This document shows positions 43,989 through 53,300 of a stretch of DNA of 64,000 bases, in pieces. Origin of the DNA: Verrucomicrobiota bacterium (GTDB taxonomy: Bacteria > Verrucomicrobiota > Verrucomicrobiia > Limisphaerales > UBA1319). The DNA lies in assembly GCA_022711435.1 (NCBI GenBank), contig JAKLFB010000035.1:1-64000 (forward strand), in the 5' to 3' direction. A program made the translations under genes and the position numbers. Every line of letters starts with the position of its first letter. The stretch's first letter is position 1. The notes under the pieces were generated by a model that saw nothing but the letters and a program-made list of their open reading frames with translations, ran no database searches and was not told the DNA's origin.

Positions 43989-45593
43989 TCAAAGCGGGGC
44001 AGGGGCGTGCTGCACGGGTTGCAGGCTCAGCTCCACAGCGGACACCGAAGCGGCCGGAAACGTCCACGCCATTGTGTCATCGAGCGCCTTTTCCCGGGGC
44101 GCCGCGTGCTCCGGCCGGTGCTCGATGATCTCGAACTCCGGCTCGAGGCTGAACCAAAAGACGCGTCCGGCGGCCGCCGTTCGGCCTTGAACACGGAAGC
44201 GCGCCCTGGCGGGGCGCGTGCGGCTGGTGTTGACGACGTGCAGGAAGAGGCGGTCGCCGGAGCGGCTGGCTGTCACATCGAGGTGCTCGGCGGACCGGAG
44301 GACCGTGACAGCCTCCTGGCCCACATGGTGGCGATAGAGGCTCATCACGATGCCGACGGGCATGAGAAAGGGGCGCCCGCCAGGCACGGGGATCATGACG
44401 GCGTTGTTCTGCCAGCGGGTGCCGCAAAAGTCGGCCAGGGTGGCGATCTTCAACACGTCGCCGTGGCGCTCATGCACGTTCAGAAGGCGCGCGTTGGCCA
44501 CGCCAGCCGCCCACGAGGACAAAAGCTCGCAGCGATTGCGCCCCGGCAACGCGAAATGACATTCCGTCAGCGCCAGGGGAATCCTCGAGCGAGCGGCCTG
44601 CCGCCGCATGTCCTGGATCTTGAGCTCCTGCGCTTGGCAGGCGCGCATCAGGTGATCCCAGGTGCGCGCCGGATCCTCGCGATACTCCGTTCCCCGCAAG
44701 GGCGAGTCGGCGCCGCCGGGGCCGAGGTGGTGGTGGAAGGCCAGGTACTGAAGCTCCTCGCCGGCGACTTCGGCCATGCGCTCGGCCCAGCCGCTGTCGG
44801 CCCAGCCGATGATGGCGATCTTCGGGTCGGCCCGGCGCATCGCCCGGGCGAATTCAAGCGTCTTTTTCGCCGCCGTTTCGAGGTCGAACCCGTTCCGGTC
44901 GTACGACGTCTCGTTGCCGATCTGCCACATCTTGATGCCGTACGGCTCCCGAACCCCGTGCTGGCGGCGCTGGGTGTTCGATGGGTTGTTGCAGTAGTCC
45001 ACCCACTCAGCGGCCTCGAGGGCATCGCCGGAGCGGATGGCGCCTTTCGGATCGGCGGCCCACTGCCGGCGGCCATCGGACTCGAAGTTCACCACCATCA
45101 GTGGGTCGGCTCCAATGCGTCGGCAGAAGTCTGCAAACTCGTGCGTGCCGACCTGGTTGGCGTAGAGGCCGCCCCAGAGCTGGTTGAGCATCGGCTTGCG
45201 CTGGTCTCGGGGCCCGACACCTTCCTTCCAGCGGTAGTACGAGCAGAAGCAGCCGCCCCAGCGCAGGAGCGGCGGCGCCAGCTCCCGGGAGATCCTGACC
45301 ACGTCCTCCCGCCAGCGATCCGCGCCGAAATCCCAGGCGGCATCGACCGAGCTGTCCGTCACGCCCAGCGGTTCCATGAACTGCATGTATAGATAGGGCG
45401 AGAGCGCAAACCGCGGCGCGGGATCAATCACGATCTCGAGGGGCCCGGCGATCTCTTGGGCGGCTGCGGCCGCTGCCGGGCTCAGTCCCATGGCGGGCGC
45501 TGCAGCGCCCAGAACCTCGATGAAACTCCGGCGGCTGAGGGTGCGCTTCTTCATCGGCGGGGCGGATGAAAGCTCGGCGCCTGGCTGATTCAT
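43989..45593 (-). CDS. Tat-exported GH51-like alpha-L-arabinofuranosidase
   Basis: About 534 aa. A twin-arginine signal (LSRRSFIEVLGAAAPAMG) is near the N-terminus. The catalytic domain is a GH51-type TIM barrel with the proposed acid/base E228 (QIGNETSYDR) and nucleophile E344 (ALTECHFA). A C-terminal beta domain (HLDVTASRSGDRLFLHVVN) completes the GH51 layout. It should remove arabinofuranosyl branches from arabinoxylan or arabinan. I take ATG 45593 as start because GGAG lies upstream; ATG 45554 (MKKRTLSRRSF) would also keep the Tat signal. It is divergent from the GH78-like gene. Confidence 0.85.
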   Translation of the reverse strand: MNQPGAELSSAPPMKKRTLSRRSFIEVLGAAAPAMGLSPAAAAAAQEIAGPLEIVIDPAPRFALSPYLYMQFMEPLGVTDSSVDAAWDFGADRWREDVVRISRELAPPLLRWGGCFCSYYRWKEGVGPRDQRKPMLNQLWGGLYANQVGTHEFADFCRRIGADPLMVVNFESDGRRQWAADPKGAIRSGDALEAAEWVDYCNNPSNTQRRQHGVREPYGIKMWQIGNETSYDRNGFDLETAAKKTLEFARAMRRADPKIAIIGWADSGWAERMAEVAGEELQYLAFHHHLGPGGADSPLRGTEYREDPARTWDHLMRACQAQELKIQDMRRQAARSRIPLALTECHFALPGRNRCELLSSWAAGVANARLLNVHERHGDVLKIATLADFCGTRWQNNAVMIPVPGGRPFLMPVGIVMSLYRHHVGQEAVTVLRSAEHLDVTASRSGDRLFLHVVNTSRTRPARARFRVQGRTAAAGRVFWFSLEPEFEIIEHRPEHAAPREKALDDTMAWTFPAASVSAVELSLQPVQHAPAPL

Positions 45594-45896
45594 GGCCCGA
45601 TGATCTCCGATTCGGCCGCCGCTGCCAACCAATTCCTGCCGGACGGCTCGAGGGCGGCTTGCTTTGCCGCCGGAGCGCGGCCGACACTTGGGGATGATCC
45701 CGCGCGATTTGCCAAGGATTCAGGCGCATTGGAGAGCCAGGTTTGCAGAGCTGACAACCTTGCAGAGCCATGCGATCCTCCCCTCGTCATGCAAGCAACA
45801 CTCGAGAAGAAGAGCTGCAAGCCGAAACTGCCCTTCCATGAACGGGCAGTGGTGGATCAATGCTCCGCGGTCATCCGCAAGCGTCAGGAAAACGGA
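45594..45896. other. Divergent intergenic region of the hemicellulose cluster
   Basis: Between the divergent GH51 and GH78-like genes I see no gene. The 9-mer TTGCAGAGC occurs twice here, at 45743 and 45760, separated by TGACAACC (period 17 bp). A 10-mer (GAGCTGACAA) and a 12-mer (GCCATGCGATCC) from this spot also occur joined together at 32317-32338. Such repeats could be operator sites or a small dispersed element; function unknown. Reading frames that extend the GH78-like gene to 45600 cross this region and are unlikely. Confidence 0.35.
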
Positions 45897-47618
45897 ATGA
45901 GACCTGGCATGAAATCGATCCTGTCTGCTTTCACCGCGCTGCTTCTCGGGCTGCTGCCGCTGGCGCCCGCGCTGCGCGCCGATGGGCCGAACGGCAACCC
46001 GCGCATCGCCGGCACGGTCAAGGCCGCCGTCTCGACGGATCTCGCGCCGCTCTTCGCACGGCAGATGAAGCGGATCGAGGAGCGGCGGGCTTCGTGGCTG
46101 GCGAAAGCTGCGGCGGCCGCGCCCGCGCTCTTCCGAGCGCCCGTGAGGCCGGTGGCGGCAGTCAAGGTCGAGAGAGACGCCGCCAGCTTCCAGGGCTGGA
46201 AAACGGTGGCCGTCGGCAAGCCGGAGTCCGTCTATGACAGGCCGCTGCCGCCGGGCGGCAGCTTCATCCTGGATTTCGGCGAGCACCTCGTCGGGCATCT
46301 CGTCTTGTCCGTGCGCGCGTTCGACGTCCCCGTGGACGCCCCGGTGCGGCTGTCGCTGATTTTCGGCGAGGTGCCAGCGGAGGTGGCCGAGCCATTCGAT
46401 CCGTATCCGGGCACGCTCACCCGCTCGTGGCTGCAGGACGAGGTGGTGAACATCGACGACGTGCCCCAGACGATCCGCCTGCCGCGGCGCTATGCCTTCC
46501 GCTACCTCAAGGTCACGGTGGTTTCGTGCAGCACACACGGCAAGTTCGGCTTCTCCGGCATCCGCGCCGAAGCGGTCACCTCAGCCGACGAGCAGCGCCT
46601 GCGGCCCTTCACGCCCGCCAGCGACGCCGAGGCCGCCCTGGACCGGGTCAGCGTGCGGACCTTGCGAGATTGCATGCAGACAGTCTTCGAGGATGGCCCG
46701 AAGCGCGACCGGCGGCTGTGGCTCGGCGACCTGCGGCTCCAGGCGCAGGCGAACTACGCCACCTACTGCAACTACGACCTCGTCAAGCGCTCGCTCTACA
46801 TCCTCGCCGGCACGGCGACGCCGCAAGGTCTCGTCGGCACCTGCTCGTTCGAGCGGCCCGAGCCGGTGCGCGGCGGGAACAGCATCCTCGATTACACCGC
46901 GCTGTTTGCGCCGACGGTGCTCGAGTACCTCGAAGCCAGCGGCGACCGTGCCACGGCGGAAGATCTCTGGCCGCTGGTGCTCAAGCAGCTCGACTTCACG
47001 CTCGAGCCCGTCAGCGCCGAGGGCCTGCTCGTGCCGCCGAAAGGCTGGTGGCTCTTTGTGGACTGGCACCGGACGCTCGACAAGCAGGCGCCGGAGCACG
47101 CCATCGTGTTGTCGGGTCTGAAGGCGACGCTGAAGCTGGCCGAGAAGATCGGCAAGGCCGATGAGGTCACGTTCATCGGGGAGATCATCCCCCGCATGGA
47201 AAGCGCCGCGCGCCGGGATCTCTGGGACGATTCGCTCGGCCTCTTCATCAGCGGTCCGAAGCGCGAGATCTCGTGGGCTTCGCAGGCCTGGATGGTCCTG
47301 GCCGGGGTGCCGTCGCCCATCCAGGCGCGCCGGGCCCTGTCGGGCGTCTTGCGCCACGCGAACGCGGAGAAGCCGGTGACGCCCTACATGCATCACTACG
47401 TGGTCGAGGCGCTGCTCGAGGCGGGCCTGCGCGACGAGGGCATGGCTCACCTGCATGCCTACTGGGGCGGGATGTTGAAGAAGGGCGCGGACACGTTCTG
47501 GGAGGTCTATGTCCCCGGGGACGATTTCCTCTCGCCGTACAACAGCCATCTCATGAACAGCTACTGCCACGCCTGGAGCTGCACGCCGGCCTATTTCCTG
47601 CGCCGCAGGATGCCATGA
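45897..47618 (+). CDS. Exported GH78-like (alpha-L-rhamnosidase-related) six-hairpin glycosidase
   Basis: About 573 aa with a signal peptide (MKSILSAFTALLLGLLPLAPALRA). Residues about 90-230 form a beta-sandwich (FILDFGEHLVGHLVLSV; RYAFRYLKVTVV). Residues about 250-570 form an (alpha/alpha)6 barrel with FEDGPKRDRRLWLGDLRLQA, GGNSILDYTALFAPTVLEYLE and VPPKGWWLFVDW. The block matches the RDER-x-GW-x-GD region of GH78, but the Glu that serves as acid there is Arg here. The family assignment is by fold; the substrate may not be rhamnose. ATG 45897 is chosen over upstream in-frame codons because of the signal peptide; ATG 45909 is possible. Confidence 0.75.
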   Translation: MRPGMKSILSAFTALLLGLLPLAPALRADGPNGNPRIAGTVKAAVSTDLAPLFARQMKRIEERRASWLAKAAAAAPALFRAPVRPVAAVKVERDAASFQGWKTVAVGKPESVYDRPLPPGGSFILDFGEHLVGHLVLSVRAFDVPVDAPVRLSLIFGEVPAEVAEPFDPYPGTLTRSWLQDEVVNIDDVPQTIRLPRRYAFRYLKVTVVSCSTHGKFGFSGIRAEAVTSADEQRLRPFTPASDAEAALDRVSVRTLRDCMQTVFEDGPKRDRRLWLGDLRLQAQANYATYCNYDLVKRSLYILAGTATPQGLVGTCSFERPEPVRGGNSILDYTALFAPTVLEYLEASGDRATAEDLWPLVLKQLDFTLEPVSAEGLLVPPKGWWLFVDWHRTLDKQAPEHAIVLSGLKATLKLAEKIGKADEVTFIGEIIPRMESAARRDLWDDSLGLFISGPKREISWASQAWMVLAGVPSPIQARRALSGVLRHANAEKPVTPYMHHYVVEALLEAGLRDEGMAHLHAYWGGMLKKGADTFWEVYVPGDDFLSPYNSHLMNSYCHAWSCTPAYFLRRRMP

Positions 47619-47628
47619 TTCTCAGAAC

Positions 47629-48129
47629 TCAAGGGTTGAGGCGCCAGAGGGTGAAGTTGAGCGCGCCAGCAAACGTGACCCACGACAGATACGGCACAAG
47701 CAGCACCCCGGCCAGCGGGCGAGATCTCCAGAACGCCGCGGCCGTGGCCAGCAGGGCCAGCCAGAGCAAGAGGATGTCCACAAAGGCCAAGGCCGGATTC
47801 TGCATTCCGAAGAACAGCGGGGACCACAGGGCATTGAGCCCAAGCTGCACCAGGAAGATCGTGAGCGCCATTCGCTGGCGGGCCCATCCGCCGCGCTTCC
47901 ATACGAGCCAGGCTGCGACTGCCATCGTCGTATAGAGCGCGGTCCAAACGGGGCCGAAAATCCATTTCGGCGGATTCCACGACGGTTTCTGCAGGCCAGC
48001 GTACCACTCGCCGGGCATGAAGAGGCTGCCGATCGCCGCTACGCAAAACGAAAGCGCCAGCCAGCCGAGCAGCATGAGCGCGGATCGGGCAGGGCGGGGC
48101 GGATGGACTGGCTCGGTTGCTTCCGTCAT
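47629..48129 (-). CDS. tspO: TspO/MBR family membrane protein
   Basis: Five-helix tryptophan-rich sensory protein of about 166 aa. Conserved motifs are visible: WYAGLQKPSWNPPKWIFGPVW (in parts), LNALWSPLFFG, and the final PYLSWVTFAGALNFTLWRLNP. TspO binds tetrapyrroles and takes part in stress or porphyrin responses. The gene lies between the GH78-like and CE1-GH10 genes, on the opposite strand. The start is unsure: ATG 48129 is shown, ATG 48177 is also in frame; neither has a clear Shine-Dalgarno sequence. Confidence 0.9.
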   Translation of the reverse strand: MTEATEPVHPPRPARSALMLLGWLALSFCVAAIGSLFMPGEWYAGLQKPSWNPPKWIFGPVWTALYTTMAVAAWLVWKRGGWARQRMALTIFLVQLGLNALWSPLFFGMQNPALAFVDILLLWLALLATAAAFWRSRPLAGVLLVPYLSWVTFAGALNFTLWRLNP

Positions 48130-48218
48130 GGGTGCTACGTTGGACACAGCTGGCCGGGAAGCGGAAGAACTTTTCATTTCGCTGGCGAGGAAGCCGAACA
48201 TCGGTATAGGATGCTCGC

Positions 48219-50318
48219 ATGAAAGCAACGGGAATCCTGCTCGTCTGCGGCCTGGTAGGGCTTTGGACAGCCGTGCCGGCTGGCGCGGCCGACATCGCTG
48301 GGCAGCGGCGCGCCCAGCTCAACGCCCAGGATCCGGATGACCTGCCGGCGTTCGACGATCCCCCCGCCGACATCGCCGCCCAACGGGAGGGTATCTCGCG
48401 CGGCAAGCTGGAGATGATTGAATACGACTCGAGAACGGTCGGCGCCCGGCGCAAGATGCTCGTCTATACACCGCCGGATTACTCGACGGACAGACGGTAT
48501 CCGGTGCTCTACCTGCTCCACGGCATCGGAGGCGACGAAACGGAGTGGCAGCGGTTTGCGACGCCGGGCATCCTGATCGACAACCTGATCGCCGACGGCA
48601 AGGCTGTCCCCATGATCATCGCGATGCCCAACGGCCGCGCCCAGAAAGACGACCGCGCAGCGGGCAATGTGTTCGCCTCGGTGTCTGCGTTCGCGAAGTT
48701 CGAGCGCGACCTGCTGGATGACGTCATCCCCGCGATCCAGGCGCGCTACAGCACGCGCACCAACCGGGAAAGCCGCGCGCTGGCCGGCCTATCGATGGGC
48801 GGCGGGCAGGCGCTGAACTTTGGCCTGGCGCATCTCGACACCTTCGCATGGGTGGGCGGTTTCTCGTCCGCGCCGAACACCAGGCAGCCGGCGGAGCTGC
48901 TGCCCGACCCTGCAGCGGCGAAGCAGCAGCTCAAGCTGTTGTGGCTGTCGTGCGGCAACAAGGACGGGCTCATCGGCATCGGCCAGAGGATGCACGCCTA
49001 CCTCAAGGAGAACGGGGTGCCGCACGTATGGCGCGTGGATGGCAACGGCCACGACGCGACGCACTGGAGAAACAACCTGTGGCTGTTCGCGCAGCGGCTC
49101 TTCCAGCCGCCGGCCGCCGAGACGCCCGCGCTGAAGGATGCTTTCCAAGGCCGCTTCATGGTTGGCACGGCCATCAACCGCAACATCGCGTCGGGCGTCG
49201 GCTTCCGCCGTAGTCCGGAGCAGGTCAAACAGGACATCGCCCTGGTCAAGGCCCAGTTCAACCAGCTCGTTGCGGAGAACGAAATGAAGTGGGCCTCCCT
49301 CCACCCGCGGCCCGGCGCGGACGGCTATGACTGGAGGGCTGCTGACGCCTTTGTGAGCTTTGGCATGAGCAATCACATGGTTCTGGCCGGCCACACGCTC
49401 GTCTGGCACTCCCAGACGCCCCAGTGGGTGTTCGCCGGCACGAATCCGCCCCCGAACCTCGCCCAGGCAGGGCCCGGTCCCTTCGCCAGCACGAATCCGC
49501 CCGGGGCGGCCCAGTTCGGGCGCGGGCGATTTGGGCCCGGATTCGGGGGCGGCCCCTTCGGCCGCTACACCGGGCCGCGCGCCTCCCGCGCGGAGTTGCT
49601 CGAGCGGATGCGCGAGCATATTCACACCGTCGTCGGCCGCTACAAGGGCAAGATCAAGGTCTGGGACGTCGTCAATGAAGCGCTCGCTGACAATGGCACC
49701 AACATCCTGCGGAATTCGCTCTGGCTCGAGATCGTCGGCCCCGACTTCATCGCCAAGGCGTTCGAGTTCGCCCACGAGGCGGACCCGGAGGCGGTTCTCC
49801 GCTACAACGACTACGGGCTGGAGAACCCGGCGAAGCGGCGCAGACTCATCGCGCTCATCCAGTCGCTGCAGGCGCAGAAGGCGCCCGTTCACGCCATCGG
49901 CTCGCAGGCCCACGTCAATGTTTCCACGACCTTCGAGATCATGGACGAATCGCTGTCGGAAATCGCGTCGCTGGGCCTTCCCATCCACATCACGGAGCTC
50001 GATGTCAACAGCGCGCAAGGCGGGCAGCGCGGTTTCGGTGCGGACATCGCCGGCAATGCCGCGGCCACCCAAGGCGGCTTGGTCAGCGATGCCGACCGCA
50101 AATTGGCCGACGCGTATGCGGGCCTCTTTCGAGCCTTCCTGAAGCATGACAAATCGGTGGAGATGGTCACGTTCTGGGGCCCGAACGACGCCAACTCCTG
50201 GCGAGCCAATGGCAAGCCGCTGCTCTTCGATGGAGACTGCCAGCCCAAACCGGCCTTCCACGCCGTCATCGCAGAGGCGAGGAAAGCCGCGACAATTGCC
50301 CGACCCAACTCACGTTAA
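48219..50318 (+). CDS. Bifunctional CE1 esterase / GH10 endo-1,4-beta-xylanase
   Basis: Secreted fusion enzyme of 699 aa. After a signal peptide (to about residue 23) comes an esterase domain (about 50-300) with YLLHGIGGDETEW, the nucleophile S192 in GLSMGGGQ, and H278/H282 in GNGHDATHW. This is typical of feruloyl or acetyl-xylan esterases. A GH10 barrel follows (about 310-690), with GHTLVWHSQTPQW, acid/base E487 (DVVNEALADN) and nucleophile E593 (HITELDVNS). It should de-esterify and cut xylan in one polypeptide. A Gly/Phe/Arg-rich insertion (residues about 424-455, FGRGRFGPGFGGGPFGR) interrupts the barrel. AGGA lies upstream of the ATG. The next gene starts 24 bp downstream. Confidence 0.93.
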   Translation: MKATGILLVCGLVGLWTAVPAGAADIAGQRRAQLNAQDPDDLPAFDDPPADIAAQREGISRGKLEMIEYDSRTVGARRKMLVYTPPDYSTDRRYPVLYLLHGIGGDETEWQRFATPGILIDNLIADGKAVPMIIAMPNGRAQKDDRAAGNVFASVSAFAKFERDLLDDVIPAIQARYSTRTNRESRALAGLSMGGGQALNFGLAHLDTFAWVGGFSSAPNTRQPAELLPDPAAAKQQLKLLWLSCGNKDGLIGIGQRMHAYLKENGVPHVWRVDGNGHDATHWRNNLWLFAQRLFQPPAAETPALKDAFQGRFMVGTAINRNIASGVGFRRSPEQVKQDIALVKAQFNQLVAENEMKWASLHPRPGADGYDWRAADAFVSFGMSNHMVLAGHTLVWHSQTPQWVFAGTNPPPNLAQAGPGPFASTNPPGAAQFGRGRFGPGFGGGPFGRYTGPRASRAELLERMREHIHTVVGRYKGKIKVWDVVNEALADNGTNILRNSLWLEIVGPDFIAKAFEFAHEADPEAVLRYNDYGLENPAKRRRLIALIQSLQAQKAPVHAIGSQAHVNVSTTFEIMDESLSEIASLGLPIHITELDVNSAQGGQRGFGADIAGNAAATQGGLVSDADRKLADAYAGLFRAFLKHDKSVEMVTFWGPNDANSWRANGKPLLFDGDCQPKPAFHAVIAEARKAATIARPNSR

Positions 50319-50341
50319 ACCCCGTATCGAATCCCCAGTTT

Positions 50342-53300
50342 ATGAGCACCCCCATCACGCGCCTCGCACTGGCTATCATTGTCACGGGCCAGCTTGGCCT
50401 GGCCCAAACCGAACCTCCGCCAGTCGAGGATTTCAAGCCATCCTCGCTGAACCAGCCCGGCCGGCAGCATCCGCAGGTGAATTCGGAAAGACGTGTCCGC
50501 GCCCGCGTTGTCGCGCCGCAGGCATCGAGCGTCGCGCTCCAGTTCCTGGGGGGCGCAACCTACCCCCTGGCCAAGGGCGACGACGGCTCGTGGATGGGCG
50601 TCACACGTCCCCAGGACGAAGGCTTCCACTACTACCAGCTCGTGATTGATGGAGCCGGAGTCCCGGATCCCGGCACCCTGTATTTCTACGGTGGCAGCCG
50701 ATGGGGCAGCGGCGTCGAAGTGCCGGCCCAGGACCAGGACTTCTACGCCGTCAAGAACGTGCCGCATGGGCAGTTGCGGCAGACGCTCTACTATTCCCAA
50801 AACGCAAGCGCGGTTCTCCGCTGCTTCGTTTACACACCGCCGGATTACGAGAAGGATCCAGCCAGGCGCTATCCGGTGCTTTACCTGCAGCACGGCGGGG
50901 GCGAGGATGACACCGGCTGGGGCAGCCAGGGCCGCGCCAATCTGATCATGGACAACCTGATTGCCGAGGGCAAAGCCAAGCCCTTCATCATCGTGATGGC
51001 CAACAGCTACGTCCCCAACGCCGCTGCAACGGGCAGCCGGGGCCCCGGCGCACGCATGTTCGACTTCAGCGCGTTCAGGCGGGTTCTTATTGAAGACTTG
51101 ATCCCTTTCATTGATGCCAATTTTCGTACGATCGCCGGCCAGCCCGCTCGGGCGATGGCCGGCCTTTCCATGGGCGGCATGCAGACCCGGCAGATCACTC
51201 TGGCCAACCTCGACAAGTTCTCCCACATCGGCATCTTCAGCGGCGGCAGCATCTCGACGAACGACATCCAGGATATCGAGGGCTTCAAGCAGAATATCAA
51301 GGTGGTGTTTGTCAGCTACGGCAGCCGTGAGCTCGGCGGCAATCGCGGAGGCGGCCGCGGAGGGTTCGGCGGCGATCCCAGGGCGAACACGGAAGCGCTC
51401 GAAGCAGCGGGCGTCAACAGCTACTTCTATGTGTCTCCCGATACGGGGCACGAGTGGCAGTCCTGGCGGCGCAGCCTGTATCAGTTCGCGCCGCTGCTGT
51501 TCCAGGACCGTCCCGTTCAAATGGCTGCTGCCCAGGTTGCAGCTTCCACTTCTGCAGTGACACCGGCGCCTGTCGCCGCCGCGCCGGCCGCCAGGCCCGC
51601 CGCAGCCGATGCCGCCGGCACTTGGATCCGGATCAAGGCCGGCAGGTCCGAGCCGGTGAAAGACACGGATGGCAATGTGTGGCTGGCCGATCAGGGTTTC
51701 GAGGGCGGCCAAACCATCGAGCGGCCCGATATCCAGATCGCCAACACCAGGAGCCCCGATCTCTACCGCGCGGAGCGCTACAGCATGGACTCCTTTTCGT
51801 GGCCCGTGCCGAACGGGAAGTATGTGGTGAGGCTGCACTTCGCCGAGACGTTCGAGGGCATTACCGGGCCGGGCGAGCGCGTGTTCTCGTTCAACGTCCA
51901 GGGGAAGGAGTTCAAGGACTTCGATCCGTGGGTCAAGGCCGGCGGTTTTTTGAAGGCCTACATCGAGACGGTCCCTGTCGAGGTCACCGACGGCAAGATC
52001 AAGGTGACCTTCACCCCGAAAGTCGAGAACCCGCAGATCTGCGCGATTGAAATCATCCCGGAAGGCGCCGCCGCTTCCATCCCTGCGCCTTCCGCGCCTG
52101 CCACGACCGTGCCTTCGGCGCCTGCCGAAACGACGCCCGCTCCCGCCGCGCCCACCGGGCCCGCGCTCCTGCAAATCGACGCCGCCAAGGTCACCGGCAA
52201 GGTCAGCCCCATGCTCTATGGGCTGATGACTGAGGAAATCAATTTCGCTTACGAGGGCGGCATTTACGGCGAGCTGATTCGCAACCGCTCGTTCAAGGCG
52301 GATGCGGTCGTCCCGCCCGTCACGCCCGAGACCTACGAGGCAGGGAAATATCTTTCGGTTGCGTTCCGGCCCAACACCCAGCCCCGATACTGGACTGCGG
52401 TCGGCGGCGCCTCGATCGCGCTCGACACGAATGTTCCCCTGAATGAATTCCTGAACGTCAGCCTCAAGCTCGACGCTTTATCCGCCTCGAAGGCCTCTCC
52501 GGCGGGGATTGCCAACGGCGGATACTGGGGCATCCCTGTCAGGCCGCAGACCGCCTATCGCGTGTCATTCTTCGCGAAGGCTGCCCCCGGCTTCACCGGT
52601 CCAGTGACCGTCAGCATTGAAAGCGCCGATGGCACAACCGCGTTCGCCAGCGCCGAAATCTCCGGCCTGACGCGCGAGTGGAAAAGGTTCGAGTCAACGC
52701 TGAAGACCGGGAATGTCCCTCCCTCCAAGGACACTGTCTTTACGCTTACGACCACGATGCCGGGAATGCTGTGGCTGCAAAACGTCTCTCTCTTCCCGCC
52801 CACGTACAAGAACCGTCCGAACGGCAACCGCATCGACATCATGGAACTGCTGGCTGCGATGAAGCCGAAATTCCTGCGGTTCCCCGGCGGCAATTATCTC
52901 GAGGGCAACGCCTTCAACCAGCGTTTCAACTGGAAGGAGACGATCGGCCCGGTCGAGCGGCGTCCGGGCCATCCCAGCCCCTGGGGCTACTGGTCCACGG
53001 ACGGTCTCGGGCTGCTTGAATTCGCCCAGTGGTGCGAGGACCTCGACATGGAGCCTTTGCTCGGCGTCTTTGCCGGCTATTGCCTCGGCCGCGGCGGCGT
53101 CATCCCGGCAGGCCCGAAACTCGAACCCTACGTCCAGGAGGCGCTCGAGGAGATCGAGTATCTCATCGGCGACGCCAGCCGCACGAAGTGGGGCGAACAG
53201 CGCGCGAAAGACGGGCACCCCAGGCCGTTCCCGCTGACCTATGTGGAGGTCGGAAACGAGGACTGGTTCGACCGCAGCGGGAGCTACGACGGCCGCTTCG

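Noticed and set aside
48195..48215. TATAGGAT before the CE1-GH10 gene as a -10 box
   Set aside because: No acceptable -35 at the right distance; the AGGA within it is better explained as the ribosome-binding site of the gene.
47591..48454. Minus-strand frame of 287 codons overlapping tspO
   Set aside because: It is a different frame over tspO, which has clear family motifs; this frame has none.
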